DNA of 6,264 bases, from NCBI GenBank assembly GCA_009838595.1, contig VXRI01000110.1:1-6264 (forward strand), read 5' to 3'. The notes under the pieces are model-generated. The model worked only from the letters and a program-made list of their open reading frames with translations, was not told where the DNA came from and did not search any database. Position 1 is the first letter of the stretch, and every line of letters starts with the position of its first letter. Made by a program: the position numbers and the translations under genes. This DNA is from Chloroflexota bacterium. Lineage in GTDB: Bacteria; Chloroflexota; Dehalococcoidia; Lucifugimonadales; JADFKI01. Positions 1 to 5,645 of this stretch are shown here, piece after piece.

Positions 1-420
1 AGCGAAGACCATCTGGAAGAACCAGCCCACGAGGTCGCCGTCGCTGAAGTTGGCGAGGAAGAAGCCTTCCAAGCCGATGAAACCTGCCGCCGCGCCGCCG
101 CCGAACATCAGCGCATAGCCGAATGCCCAGAAGCCCAAAGACGCGATGCAAAAGTCCAAGAAGGACTTTGTCATGTAGTTAACGGTGTTCTTGGCGCGGA
201 TTAGGCCGGCGCCTAGGAAGGCAAAGCCCGCCTGCATGAAGAACACCAGCGCCGCAGCGACCACCAAAATCGCGTTGTCCAGCGTGCCCATAACCTCTTC
301 GGCGCTCTGCGCGTAGGCGATGCCGCCGCCGCCCAGCACGATGCCGACAGCCAGAAGACCTATCATCAGCAGGCGCATCTTCAAGGTCGTAGGCTTTATC
401 ATAGCCCCCAATAAAGTCAT
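1..420 (-). CDS. amt: Ammonium transporter (Amt family), N-terminal part, cut by window edge
   Basis: Inner-membrane channel protein that conducts ammonium/ammonia for nitrogen uptake. The window holds the first 140 codons; the frame is open at base 1. Residues about 15-37 look like a signal peptide (MRLLMIGLLAVGIVLG, then AYA before Gln38), followed by a first membrane helix at about 49-72 with AGFAFLGAGLIRAKNT and a second at about 84-107 (SFLDFCIASLGFWAFGYALM). This AGxxFLxAGLIRxKN block is typical of Amt/Rh channels. The ATG at 420 is preferred because AAGGGAAAGAGAG lies just upstream; a second in-frame ATG at 402 has only a G-run. It is divergent from the DsbA-family gene. Amt genes often neighbour a PII gene (glnK), but none is visible. 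Identity is secure at family level; substrate specificity is by family only. Confidence 0.9.
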   Translation of the reverse strand, partial: MTLLGAMIKPTTLKMRLLMIGLLAVGIVLGGGGIAYAQSAEEVMGTLDNAILVVAAALVFFMQAGFAFLGAGLIRAKNTVNYMTKSFLDFCIASLGFWAFGYALMFGGGAAAGFIGLEGFFLANFSDGDLVGWFFQMVFA

Positions 421-635
421 CTCTCTTTCCCTTCCTTTCATATAGTGTATGAGAATGACGCGATGGGGAAAATCTACGCCACCAATGTTTCATTTATGTT
501 AAGCAGAAGTTACAGGGTTGTTTCAAGAAAGTTGCAAGTCTGTTACATGCTCGTAAGTCCGTTCCTCCTTTGGGAGAAGGTCAGGATGATGGCAAAACAG
601 AGCGAGAGCGAACATCGAACAACAACGTCCGCCGT
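421..635. other. Divergent intergenic region, no gene recognised
   Basis: This stretch separates the amt start from the promoter of the DsbA-family gene. A 64-codon frame on the plus strand (445-639) has no recognisable motif and ends inside the promoter -35 region, so I treat it as chance. Minus-strand promoter candidates for amt are weak: TACACT near 445-450 with TTTTCC 17 bases upstream, and TGTAAC with TTGCAA 17 bases upstream, within about 510-545. I saw no convincing sigma-54 or NtrC-type site, although nitrogen regulation would be expected for amt. Confidence 0.4.
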
Positions 636-665
636 TTGACACAGCCGCCCATCCATATTTACAAT
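636..665 (+). promoter_or_regulatory. Sigma-70-type promoter for the DsbA-family selenoprotein gene
   Basis: A perfect -35 hexamer TTGACA (636-641) is followed after 18 bases by TACAAT (660-665), five of six matches to the -10 consensus. Transcription would start near 672 and give a leader of about 65 bases. The leader contains a small hairpin and a short tandem repeat before the AAGGGAGA ribosome site. This is the best promoter match in the window. Confidence 0.7.
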
Positions 666-675
666 GCGAGTAATC

Positions 676-716
676 GCAATGCACAGCGTTGCAGCCTATT
701 GGCGCTTTGCAGCCTA
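676..716 (+). repeat. Leader hairpin and imperfect tandem repeat
   Basis: In the predicted leader, 676-682 (GCAATGC) pairs with 686-692 (GCGTTGC) through seven pairs including one G-U, around an ACA loop. TTGCAGCCTA occurs at 689-698 and again at 707-716, an 18-base period; the first copy overlaps the hairpin's right arm. Function unknown; it could be a leader control element or simply a small duplication. Confidence 0.4.
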
Positions 717-736
717 ATGAAGGGAGACTGCCTACT

Positions 737-1381
737 ATGGAGAACCTGAAGGTAGAAATCTACGGCGACTATGCTTGACCGTGGGTCTATAATACAGCCG
801 TGTGGCTGGATAAGGTAAAGAAGGCTTACGGAGACAATCTCAACATCACTTGGAAGAACTTCTCCCTCGAGCAGAACGCTCACAATCTGAAAGAGGGCTT
901 GGATTCCGACTGGAAAGTCTGGGAGCAGGAAGACGCATCGGAGCGCCGCTCGCTCGTATCGCAGATTGCCGCTGAAGCGGCACGACGACAGGGCGAAGAG
1001 GCACACGCGAAGTTCCACCTAGCGCTGCTGGTCGCGCGGCACGGCGGCGAAGGCCGCATCTCACTCAGCGACGAGGACGCGATTCTGGAGCTCGCCGAGA
1101 GCGTAGGCTTGGACTCCGCTCAGATGCGCGAAGACATGAAGGACCCGGAACTGCGCCGCAAGATTGGCGAAGAACACGAAGCCGCAATCTCCGAAGGCAT
1201 ATTCGGCACGCCGACTTATGTGTTTGAAAACGGCAACATGGCATACCTAAAGGCTTTCATCCCCGACGACGAGGACGCGGTAGCATCGTTCGAGCACTAC
1301 ATAGCGCTCGCCAACCACCGCAACTACTTCGGCGAAATCAAGCGCCCGCAACCCCCGTGGCCCAAGGGCGTACTCAGCTAG
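737..1381 (+). CDS. DsbA-family thioredoxin-fold selenoprotein (in-frame TGA = Sec14), probable
   Basis: Thiol/selenol oxidoreductase of the DsbA (FrnE-like, two-domain thioredoxin) family. From ATG 737 the frame reads MENLKVEIYGDYA, TGA (776-778), PWVYNTAVWLDK, and continues without another stop to TAG 1379-1381: 214 residues if TGA is decoded. TGA falls exactly on the active-site Cys of the family pattern DxxCPWxY at the end of the first beta strand. The cis-proline segment is GIFGTPTYVF (Thr158-Pro159), and a helical insert lies between about 60 and 150. The second active-site position is Val17, and I find no Cys anywhere in the protein, so Sec would be the only redox group. AAGGGAGA ends about 10 bases before the ATG, and a strong promoter lies upstream. 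No signal peptide, so cytoplasmic. A caller that stops at TGA would wrongly start at GTG 800 and lose the active site. The alternative is a pseudogene with a nonsense mutation; the intact frame on both sides, the exact codon position and the SECIS-like hairpin argue against it. Confidence 0.8.
776..808 (+). promoter_or_regulatory. Candidate bacterial SECIS element (UGA plus hairpin)
   Basis: Downstream of the in-frame TGA (776-778), CAGCC (795-799) pairs perfectly with GGCTG (804-808) around the four-base loop GTGT (800-803). TAT (788-790) could extend the stem by pairing with ATA at about 810-812 across an internal loop. From memory, the bacterial SECIS model needs a short upper stem, a small apical loop with G in its first two bases, and roughly 16-37 bases from UGA to the loop; here the loop begins with G and 21 bases intervene. 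The stop is followed by C (UGAC), a context generally associated with weak termination. SelB binding is inferred. Confidence 0.65.
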
Positions 1382-1389
1382 CCATCCTT

Positions 1390-1435
1390 TGTTCCTTCCA
1401 TCATGCATGCATGTCCCAGTGAGAAGGAAGGAACA
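1390..1435 (+). terminator. Inverted repeat after the selenoprotein gene (possible terminator without T-tract)
   Basis: TGTTCCTTCC (1390-1399) is perfectly complementary to GGAAGGAACA (1426-1435), a 10-base stem beginning 9 bases after the stop codon. The 26-base loop contains the 12-base palindrome CATGCATGCATG (1402-1413). No T-run follows on either strand, so an intrinsic terminator is uncertain; it could stabilise the mRNA 3' end instead. Confidence 0.35.
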
Positions 1436-1441
1436 GCCTAC

Positions 1442-1479
1442 CCACCCTTCCCCTCCACTTTCGGCGAGTGGAAGGGTGG
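1442..1479 (+). terminator. GC-rich stem-loop (possible terminator without T-tract)
   Basis: CCACCCTT (1442-1449) pairs with AAGGGTGG (1472-1479), and CCACT (1455-1459) pairs with AGTGG (1467-1471), closing on loop TTCGGCG. The two stems are separated by a 5-base bulge on the left arm only. Thirteen pairs, mostly G-C, give a very stable structure between two plus-strand genes. GCGCATAAGAAAAC follows rather than a T-tract, so termination is plausible but unproven. Confidence 0.4.
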
Positions 1480-1519
1480 CGCATAAGAAAACTAAATTAC
1501 TCCATCAATTCGGTGTCAA

Positions 1520-1560
1520 CCTCGAACCGCTAATCAACACTCCGCATTAGCGTTCCGAGG
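1520..1560 (+). promoter_or_regulatory. Imperfect 15-base stem in the rnc leader, candidate RNase III autoregulatory site
   Basis: CCTCGAACCGCTAAT (1520-1534) and ATTAGCGTTCCGAGG (1546-1560) form a 15-position stem with 13 Watson-Crick pairs and two mismatches (1525/1555 and 1527/1553), loop of 11 bases. It ends 44 bases before the rnc start codon. In E. coli and Streptomyces, RNase III represses its own synthesis by cutting a stem in its mRNA leader. Location and shape fit that model; the regulatory role here is inference. Confidence 0.45.
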
Positions 1561-1604
1561 CTGCCAAGCCGAAATACGACCTGAATACAAAGGAGTATTT
1601 CGCT

Positions 1605-2486
1605 GTGTATCCTTATTCTGCCCAGAATTTGCTTTATAGCAAACATGTCGAGAAAGAGAAGCCTGACCTCGACCTCGTTGCGCGAAACCTTGGCATTACC
1701 TTGCCACTTATGATGCCACTGAGCAACCCGCCGTGGTACCGAGACTCGTTGAGACATTCGTTGAAAACCGCGCTCACGCACAGTTCATATCTGAACGAGC
1801 ATGCTGACGAAGGGCTGGAATCCAATGAGCGCCTTGAGTTTCTCGGCGACGCCGTACTTGGCTTGGTCATAGCCAACGAACTCTACACGAAATACCCGGA
1901 CTTGCAGGAAGGCGCACTGACCCAAATCCGCGCCAATGTCGTCAACACCAAGACGCTTGCGCGCGTGGCGCGTAACTTGAAGCTGGGCGAGAATCTGCTG
2001 TTTGGAAGCGGCGAGGAAAAAACCGGCGGCGCAGAGCGAGACTCAAACTTGGCGAACGCATTCGAGGCAGTCGTTGCGGCAATCAGGATTGGCAACGGTA
2101 ACAACGGCTACAATGCGGCGAGAGACTTCTGCCTGCGTGTGTTACGCGAAGAGATTGACCATGCCCATCACGAAGTAACCTCTGCTCCCAAACAAACAGC
2201 CAAGTCAGACAGCGTGAAGAAGCAGAATCAGTCCCCAAAGTCCAAGACGCCCAACACCGCCGGCAAGCACCCCAAGTCCGCGCTGCAAGAAATTGTCCAA
2301 GCCAAGTATGGCGTCACACCTGAATATCGCAGCGACAAGCCCGAAGGTAAAAGCCATCAGCCCACCTTTACGACAAGGGTGTATGTGAAAGGCAAAGCAA
2401 TAAGCACAGGCAAGGGGAATGGCAAAAAAGCGGCGGAGACGGAAGCCGCCAACGCCGCGCTAAAAACCCTGATGAATACCGGCTGA
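1605..2486 (+). CDS. rnc: Ribonuclease III
   Basis: Double-strand-specific endoribonuclease that matures rRNA and cuts structured mRNAs; a cytoplasmic dimer. The RNase III domain spans about residues 35-185: ALTHSSYLNE (56-65), the signature NERLEFLGDAVLG (74-86) with metal ligands at E78 and D82, then LANAFEAVVAAI (149-160) with E154. A basic, low-complexity linker (about 193-222, many K/S/Q/P) leads to the double-stranded RNA-binding domain (about 222-292), ending in GKGNGKKAAETEAANAAL, the typical GxGxxKKxAExxAA block. At 293 residues it is longer than the usual 220-260 because of the N-terminus and linker. Start GTG 1605 is chosen for AAAGGAG nine bases upstream. Oddities: Asn151 sits where E. 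coli has catalytic Asp114, and the usual YLDxG after the second motif reads IRIGNGNNGY. The next gene overlaps its stop by one base. Confidence 0.93.
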   Translation: MYPYSAQNLLYSKHVEKEKPDLDLVARNLGITLPLMMPLSNPPWYRDSLRHSLKTALTHSSYLNEHADEGLESNERLEFLGDAVLGLVIANELYTKYPDLQEGALTQIRANVVNTKTLARVARNLKLGENLLFGSGEEKTGGAERDSNLANAFEAVVAAIRIGNGNNGYNAARDFCLRVLREEIDHAHHEVTSAPKQTAKSDSVKKQNQSPKSKTPNTAGKHPKSALQEIVQAKYGVTPEYRSDKPEGKSHQPTFTTRVYVKGKAISTGKGNGKKAAETEAANAALKTLMNTG

Positions 2487-3229
2487 TGCAGACGCTCGAC
2501 TTCACATTTAAGGGCATCGCCATCGAAGGCACGATAATCGATGTCGAAACCGTCAGCCTGTCGCCCAAGCCGAATGGGATGTTCACATTCGGCACATTCA
2601 GCGGCAGCACAATACGCATCCTGCAAGCCGAGAGCGAAGCCGACTGCGAGGTTCTGGCAGCCGAAGTCAGACGCATCTGGAACACACTCCCCCGCCCAAT
2701 CTACGCATACAACCGCAAATTCGTGGAGGATTGGATTGGAGACGCAATCGGCGGCGAGGCGCACGTCGACCACGACACGATGGGTGCATGGAAAGCCGTC
2801 GCCGACCAGCAATCTTTGAAGTGGCCCCGCCTGCGCGAACTCATCCGCCCGCCCGTCTTTTACTACCGATGGGGCATCGCAGACTATGATCGCGAGCGCG
2901 ATTTCGGCACGATGCGGCGGACGATGCGCAGCGCGAAGTCTGTGAACGAGGTCATATCGCGAGAGGCGCTTGGCGGAGCGCCGCATATCTGGTGGCGGCA
3001 GCACCTGGCGATGCTCCAAGACATGGAAATCTGCCGGCAACTCGCGGACCCGCCGGCAAGCCCCGAGAACACGGGCGCGGACGACCGTACAAGCAAGATA
3101 TACCGGCTGCCCAATGGCGCGTGGACGACGAATCGTCTCGCGGCAATCGTCTGCCACAATACGCTGGACTTGCAATCGCAGGCGTCGCTGCTACTGTGGC
3201 AGTGGGATATTACTTCGGCGTGGCTATGA
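2486..3229 (+). CDS. Putative 3'-5' exonuclease, RNase H-like fold (YprB/DEDD-type)
   Basis: A 247-residue protein I place tentatively in the RNase H-like exonuclease superfamily. The three metal-binding blocks are visible: GTIIDVETVSL (15-25; D19 and E21), IYAYNRKFVEDW (72-83; N76, F79) and CHNTLDLQSQASLLL (223-237; H224, N225, D228). The final HNxxDxxS/QxA pattern resembles YprB-like proteins rather than classical DEDDh HxxxxD. A mostly helical insert rich in W, R and M (about 125-205) separates blocks two and three. The start ATG shares one base with the TGA stop of rnc (TGATG), so translation is probably coupled and no separate ribosome site is needed. Placement after rnc suggests RNA trimming or degradation, but the substrate could equally be DNA. 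Ends convergently with glyA. Confidence 0.6.
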   Translation: MQTLDFTFKGIAIEGTIIDVETVSLSPKPNGMFTFGTFSGSTIRILQAESEADCEVLAAEVRRIWNTLPRPIYAYNRKFVEDWIGDAIGGEAHVDHDTMGAWKAVADQQSLKWPRLRELIRPPVFYYRWGIADYDRERDFGTMRRTMRSAKSVNEVISREALGGAPHIWWRQHLAMLQDMEICRQLADPPASPENTGADDRTSKIYRLPNGAWTTNRLAAIVCHNTLDLQSQASLLLWQWDITSAWL

Positions 3230-3337
3230 TTTGGTGCGTGGACACGGGAAGGTAATTGACGATAATGAGTGAGTGCGGAGAACCTTAAACCCGCAGGATT
3301 AACAGGGTCTTTGCCATCTTACGCAAGGGCAGCAGGG

Positions 3338-4576
3338 CTACAAGCCGGGCGCGGGGAAATGATTGCAGAGGGATATGGCTTCTTCTCGGACTTGGCGCTT
3401 GATGGTTTCGCTGGATAGGTTACCTAGCACGCGCAGGATTAGGCGGCCGACTTGACGCGCTTCTTGAACGCCCATGCCGCGGCTGGTGATGGATGGCGTG
3501 CCTAGTCGCAAGCCGCTCGCGGTGCGCGGCGGCTTTTGGTCGAACGGGATGGCGTTGCGGTTCACCACGATGTTCGCCTCGCCCAGAGCCTCTTCTGCCT
3601 GCCGCCCGGTGATGTCCGCCGGCGTCAGGTCCACCAGCACGATGTGGTTGTCGGTGCCGCCGGATACAAGCCGCAGACCACCCGCCTGCAATTCTTCCGC
3701 GAGCGCGACGGCGTTGGCGCGGATGCTCTTCTGATATTCCACGAACTCCGGCTGCATCGCCTCGCCGAAAGCGACCGCCTTTGCCGCGATGATGTGCTCC
3801 AGCGGTCCGCCCTGCATGTTCGGGAACACGGCGCTGTTGATGACGCGGCGATGCTCTTCGTCGCACAGAATCATGCCGCCCCGCGGTCCGCGCAGTGTCT
3901 TGTGCGTGGTCGTGGTTACGATTTCGGCGTGTGGCACGGGCGACGGGTGCTCGTCTGCGGCGACAAGCCCGGCGATATGCGCCATGTCCACCATCAGCTT
4001 CGCGCCAACTTCGTCTGCGATGCTGCGGAATCGCGGAAAGTCAATGATGCGGGTGTATGCGCTCGCGCCGGTTACTATGACCTTCGGGCGATGCTCTTTC
4101 GCGAGCTGCTCGACCGCGTCGTAGTCTATCGTCTCCAACTCGCGGTCAACGCCGTACTGCACGACATCGTAAATCTTCGCGGAAAAGTTCACCGATGCGC
4201 CGTGCGTCAGGTGTCCGCCTTGGTCGAGACTCATGCCCATGATGGTGTCGCCGGGCTGGACCGTGGCGAAGTACGCCGCCATGTTTGCCTGCGCGCCGCT
4301 GTGTGGCTGCACATTCGCGTGCTCCGCGCCGAACAGCCGCTTAGCGCGGCTGATGGCGAGCCGTTCCGCCACATCCACAAACTCGCAGCCGCCGTAGTAG
4401 CGCCGCCCCGGGTAGCCCTCCGCGTACTTGTTCGTGAACACCGAACCCTGCGCCTCGAGCACGGCTGCACTGGCATAGTTTTCGGACGCTATCAGGTTGA
4501 TATTGCTGCGCTGCCGCTCGATTTCGTTCTGAATCGCACGCCCGATTTCGGGGTCTCGTTCCATCAGTGAACTCAT
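3338..4576 (-). CDS. glyA: Serine hydroxymethyltransferase
   Basis: PLP-dependent cytoplasmic enzyme converting serine and tetrahydrofolate to glycine and 5,10-methylene-tetrahydrofolate, the main one-carbon entry point. The 412 residues match the family length. Landmarks: [10 protein letters not shown] (27-36), [16 protein letters not shown] (48-63), [11 protein letters not shown] (92-102), [11 protein letters not shown] (196-206; D197 and H200 contact PLP), [14 protein letters not shown] (221-234) with PLP lysine K226, and [11 protein letters not shown] near the C-terminus. No key residue is missing. ATG 4576 is favoured over the in-frame ATG 4564 because TAAGGAG lies seven bases upstream. 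The methyltransferase stop is only 24 bases upstream on the same strand, so the two are probably co-transcribed. No strong intrinsic terminator follows in the 108-base convergent gap. Confidence 0.97.
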   Translation of the reverse strand: MSSLMERDPEIGRAIQNEIERQRSNINLIASENYASAAVLEAQGSVFTNKYAEGYPGRRYYGGCEFVDVAERLAISRAKRLFGAEHANVQPHSGAQANMAAYFATVQPGDTIMGMSLDQGGHLTHGASVNFSAKIYDVVQYGVDRELETIDYDAVEQLAKEHRPKVIVTGASAYTRIIDFPRFRSIADEVGAKLMVDMAHIAGLVAADEHPSPVPHAEIVTTTTHKTLRGPRGGMILCDEEHRRVINSAVFPNMQGGPLEHIIAAKAVAFGEAMQPEFVEYQKSIRANAVALAEELQAGGLRLVSGGTDNHIVLVDLTPADITGRQAEEALGEANIVVNRNAIPFDQKPPRTASGLRLGTPSITSRGMGVQEARQVGRLILRVLGNLSSETIKRQVREEAISLCNHFPAPGL

Positions 4577-4600
4577 GAACTCACTCCTTAAATCACAGAA

Positions 4601-5212
4601 TCAAGCATCCAGCCACGCGAACTTCGTAATCGGTCCTTCGCCGCCTTCCGACCTTCCAACCACAACAAATCCCTCGGATTCTAGAAAATCACCGATATCA
4701 AACGGAGGTATAGAGTCCGACTTGCTGCCGTAAGCTCCAATGATCAGACGCCCTTCCGGCGCGACCACCTGCCCCAGCAGCTTGCTCACACCCTCCGCAA
4801 GATAGTCAAGCGGAAGGCAATCGTACAGCATATACACATACCCGTACTTTCTTTCGGGCTGCCAGTCCCACGCATTCCCCACATGAAAATTCGCTGCGTA
4901 TTCCGGCAGGCGTGCTTTCGCAAGTTCAATCAGCCTGCTTCCGAGGTCAAGACCATGCGGCACAAGCCTCAGCCCTCTCTCACTTCCCCATTCCAGCATG
5001 CACTTCAGCAGATACCCATTCGCGCACCCGACATCCAACAGGTCGCCATCTTCCTCGATAGCATCCAATATGGGACTCCGCTCAGCCCGCCAGCGCGCCG
5101 CTCCCCCGCTGAAACCCGACTGTTTGATGGGATCGTCCTCTTTCAGATAAGCGGCTTCCAGCGCCTTCAATTCGCGCAGATAGCCCAGCGGCAATTCCTT
5201 ATTCACAACCAT
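4601..5212 (-). CDS. Class I SAM-dependent methyltransferase
   Basis: A 203-residue Rossmann-fold methyltransferase. SAM-binding motif I is LLDVGCANGYLL (58-69); HGLDLGSRLIELAKARL (86-102) carries the acidic residue (D89) that usually binds the ribose; GNAWDW (113-118) matches motif III and YVYMLYDCLP (125-134) the motif IV region. The N-terminal SGFSGGAARWRAERSPILDAI (about 32-52) is the entry segment seen in small stand-alone methyltransferases. The substrate cannot be told; small molecule or protein/RNA are all possible. A TAA lies directly before ATG 5212, fixing the earliest start, but there is no good Shine-Dalgarno. A TATAAT lies about 65 bases upstream inside the neighbouring toxin-like gene. 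It precedes glyA by 24 bases; a shared one-carbon/SAM role is possible but unproven. Confidence 0.85.
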   Translation of the reverse strand: MVVNKELPLGYLRELKALEAAYLKEDDPIKQSGFSGGAARWRAERSPILDAIEEDGDLLDVGCANGYLLKCMLEWGSERGLRLVPHGLDLGSRLIELAKARLPEYAANFHVGNAWDWQPERKYGYVYMLYDCLPLDYLAEGVSKLLGQVVAPEGRLIIGAYGSKSDSIPPFDIGDFLESEGFVVVGRSEGGEGPITKFAWLDA

Positions 5213-5261
5213 TTATGTACTGCCAATTTCGGACAGGCATCATCAATCACAGACCACGAAG

Positions 5262-5519
5262 TCAGCGTATCCCCCTATTATATTCTGCATGCGGCACAAT
5301 CCAAAACCAAACAAAGCCTAGCCCATGCTCATACGCCAACGCCCTATATCTAATGCCGCCCTTTTCGGAGCACAGCCCGTCGCCAACCTTCTTGAATTGT
5401 AGAGAAGGATGTCTTGGATTTTGCTTTGGTATCTGAAAGTTCTCATCCCCAAGTCTATGAATATGTGCAGGAGGTCTTCGATAATGCTGCCAGAAGCTAG
5501 GTTTCGTGAAGTGCCTCAC
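5262..5519 (-). CDS. RelE/ParE-superfamily toxin, probably degraded
   Basis: An 85-residue product resembling small RelE/ParE-fold toxins (mRNA interferase or gyrase-poison superfamily) that pair with a short antitoxin. Recognisable parts are the N-terminal helix FWQHYRR, NPRHPSLQFKKVG (34-46), GIRYRALA (55-62) and FVWFWIVPHAEY (69-80), the last two being the family's RVGxxYRALAxE and FVWFWIGxHxEYD strands. From memory of the family, several positions are altered: SVRVG reads SEKGG, WIGTHAEYDRLI reads WIVPHAEYNRGI, and Leu-to-Pro changes occur in the helices (YRRPPAHI, QIPKQNP). This looks like drift of a gene no longer under selection. Start is GTG 5519, overlapping the antitoxin-like frame's TGA by four bases (GTGA), the classic toxin-antitoxin coupling. 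Whether it is still active cannot be told. Confidence 0.6.
   Translation of the reverse strand: MRHFTKPSFWQHYRRPPAHIHRLGDENFQIPKQNPRHPSLQFKKVGDGLCSEKGGIRYRALAYEHGLGFVWFWIVPHAEYNRGIR
5277..5305 (-). promoter_or_regulatory. Candidate promoter for the methyltransferase-glyA unit
   Basis: On the minus strand a perfect TATAAT (5282 to 5277) is preceded, 17 bases upstream, by a weak -35-like TTTGGA (5305 to 5300). Transcription would begin near 5270, giving a leader of about 58 bases before ATG 5212. The -10 lies inside the 3' end of the toxin-like frame. The -35 match is poor, so confidence is modest. Confidence 0.4.
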
Positions 5520-5645
5520 AGCTCCGTATATCTCCCCGACTGAAAGTCCGCCATCGCTTGTTCAGCAAGCGCGTCCAATTTCCCAGCTTTAGCGTCTTTC
5601 TTCTATCTGTTTGTCCCCGGCGTCAGCGTGCATCTCGCTATCCAT
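5516..5645 (-). pseudogene. Antitoxin-like small gene, apparently frameshifted
   Basis: Directly upstream of the toxin, the minus strand encodes AKAGKLDALAEQAMADF and then QSGRYTEL before TGA 5518-5516; the LDALAEQAxADFxxGR ending is of a type seen in short antitoxins next to RelE-like toxins. In its own frame this segment is closed 28 codons upstream by TAG (5605-5603). In the neighbouring frame an ATG at 5645 starts MDSEMHADAGDKQIEERR and ends at TAA 5591-5589. Removing one A from the AAA run near 5596-5598 joins the two into an acidic protein of about 42 residues. The simplest reading is a one-base insertion in a decayed antitoxin; programmed frameshifting or a sequencing error are alternatives. 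Family assignment rests on position and the short C-terminal motif. Confidence 0.45.

Noticed and set aside
445..639. 64-codon plus-strand frame in the amt/selenoprotein intergenic region
   Set aside because: No ribosome site or motif, and it runs into the promoter of the next gene.
659..1018. 119-codon minus-strand frame over the selenoprotein gene
   Set aside because: No motif, opposite strand to a gene with recognisable domain features; a shadow frame.
737..1381. Genetic code reassignment (TGA as Trp or Gly) to explain the in-frame TGA
   Set aside because: Several other genes in the window end naturally in TGA, and Trp or Gly would not provide the active-site residue.
2357..3175. 272-codon minus-strand frame opposite the exonuclease gene
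   Set aside because: Its product has no recognisable motif, while the plus strand has exonuclease motifs and a coupled start.
3295..3330. Possible terminators in the convergent gap (CTTTGC/GCAAGG at 3309-3328; ACCC/GGGT around 3290-3308)
   Set aside because: Stems of only 4-6 pairs, one with a wobble, and no T-tract; too weak to annotate.
3536..4570. 344-codon plus-strand frame opposite glyA
   Set aside because: Shadow of the highly conserved serine hydroxymethyltransferase gene on the minus strand.
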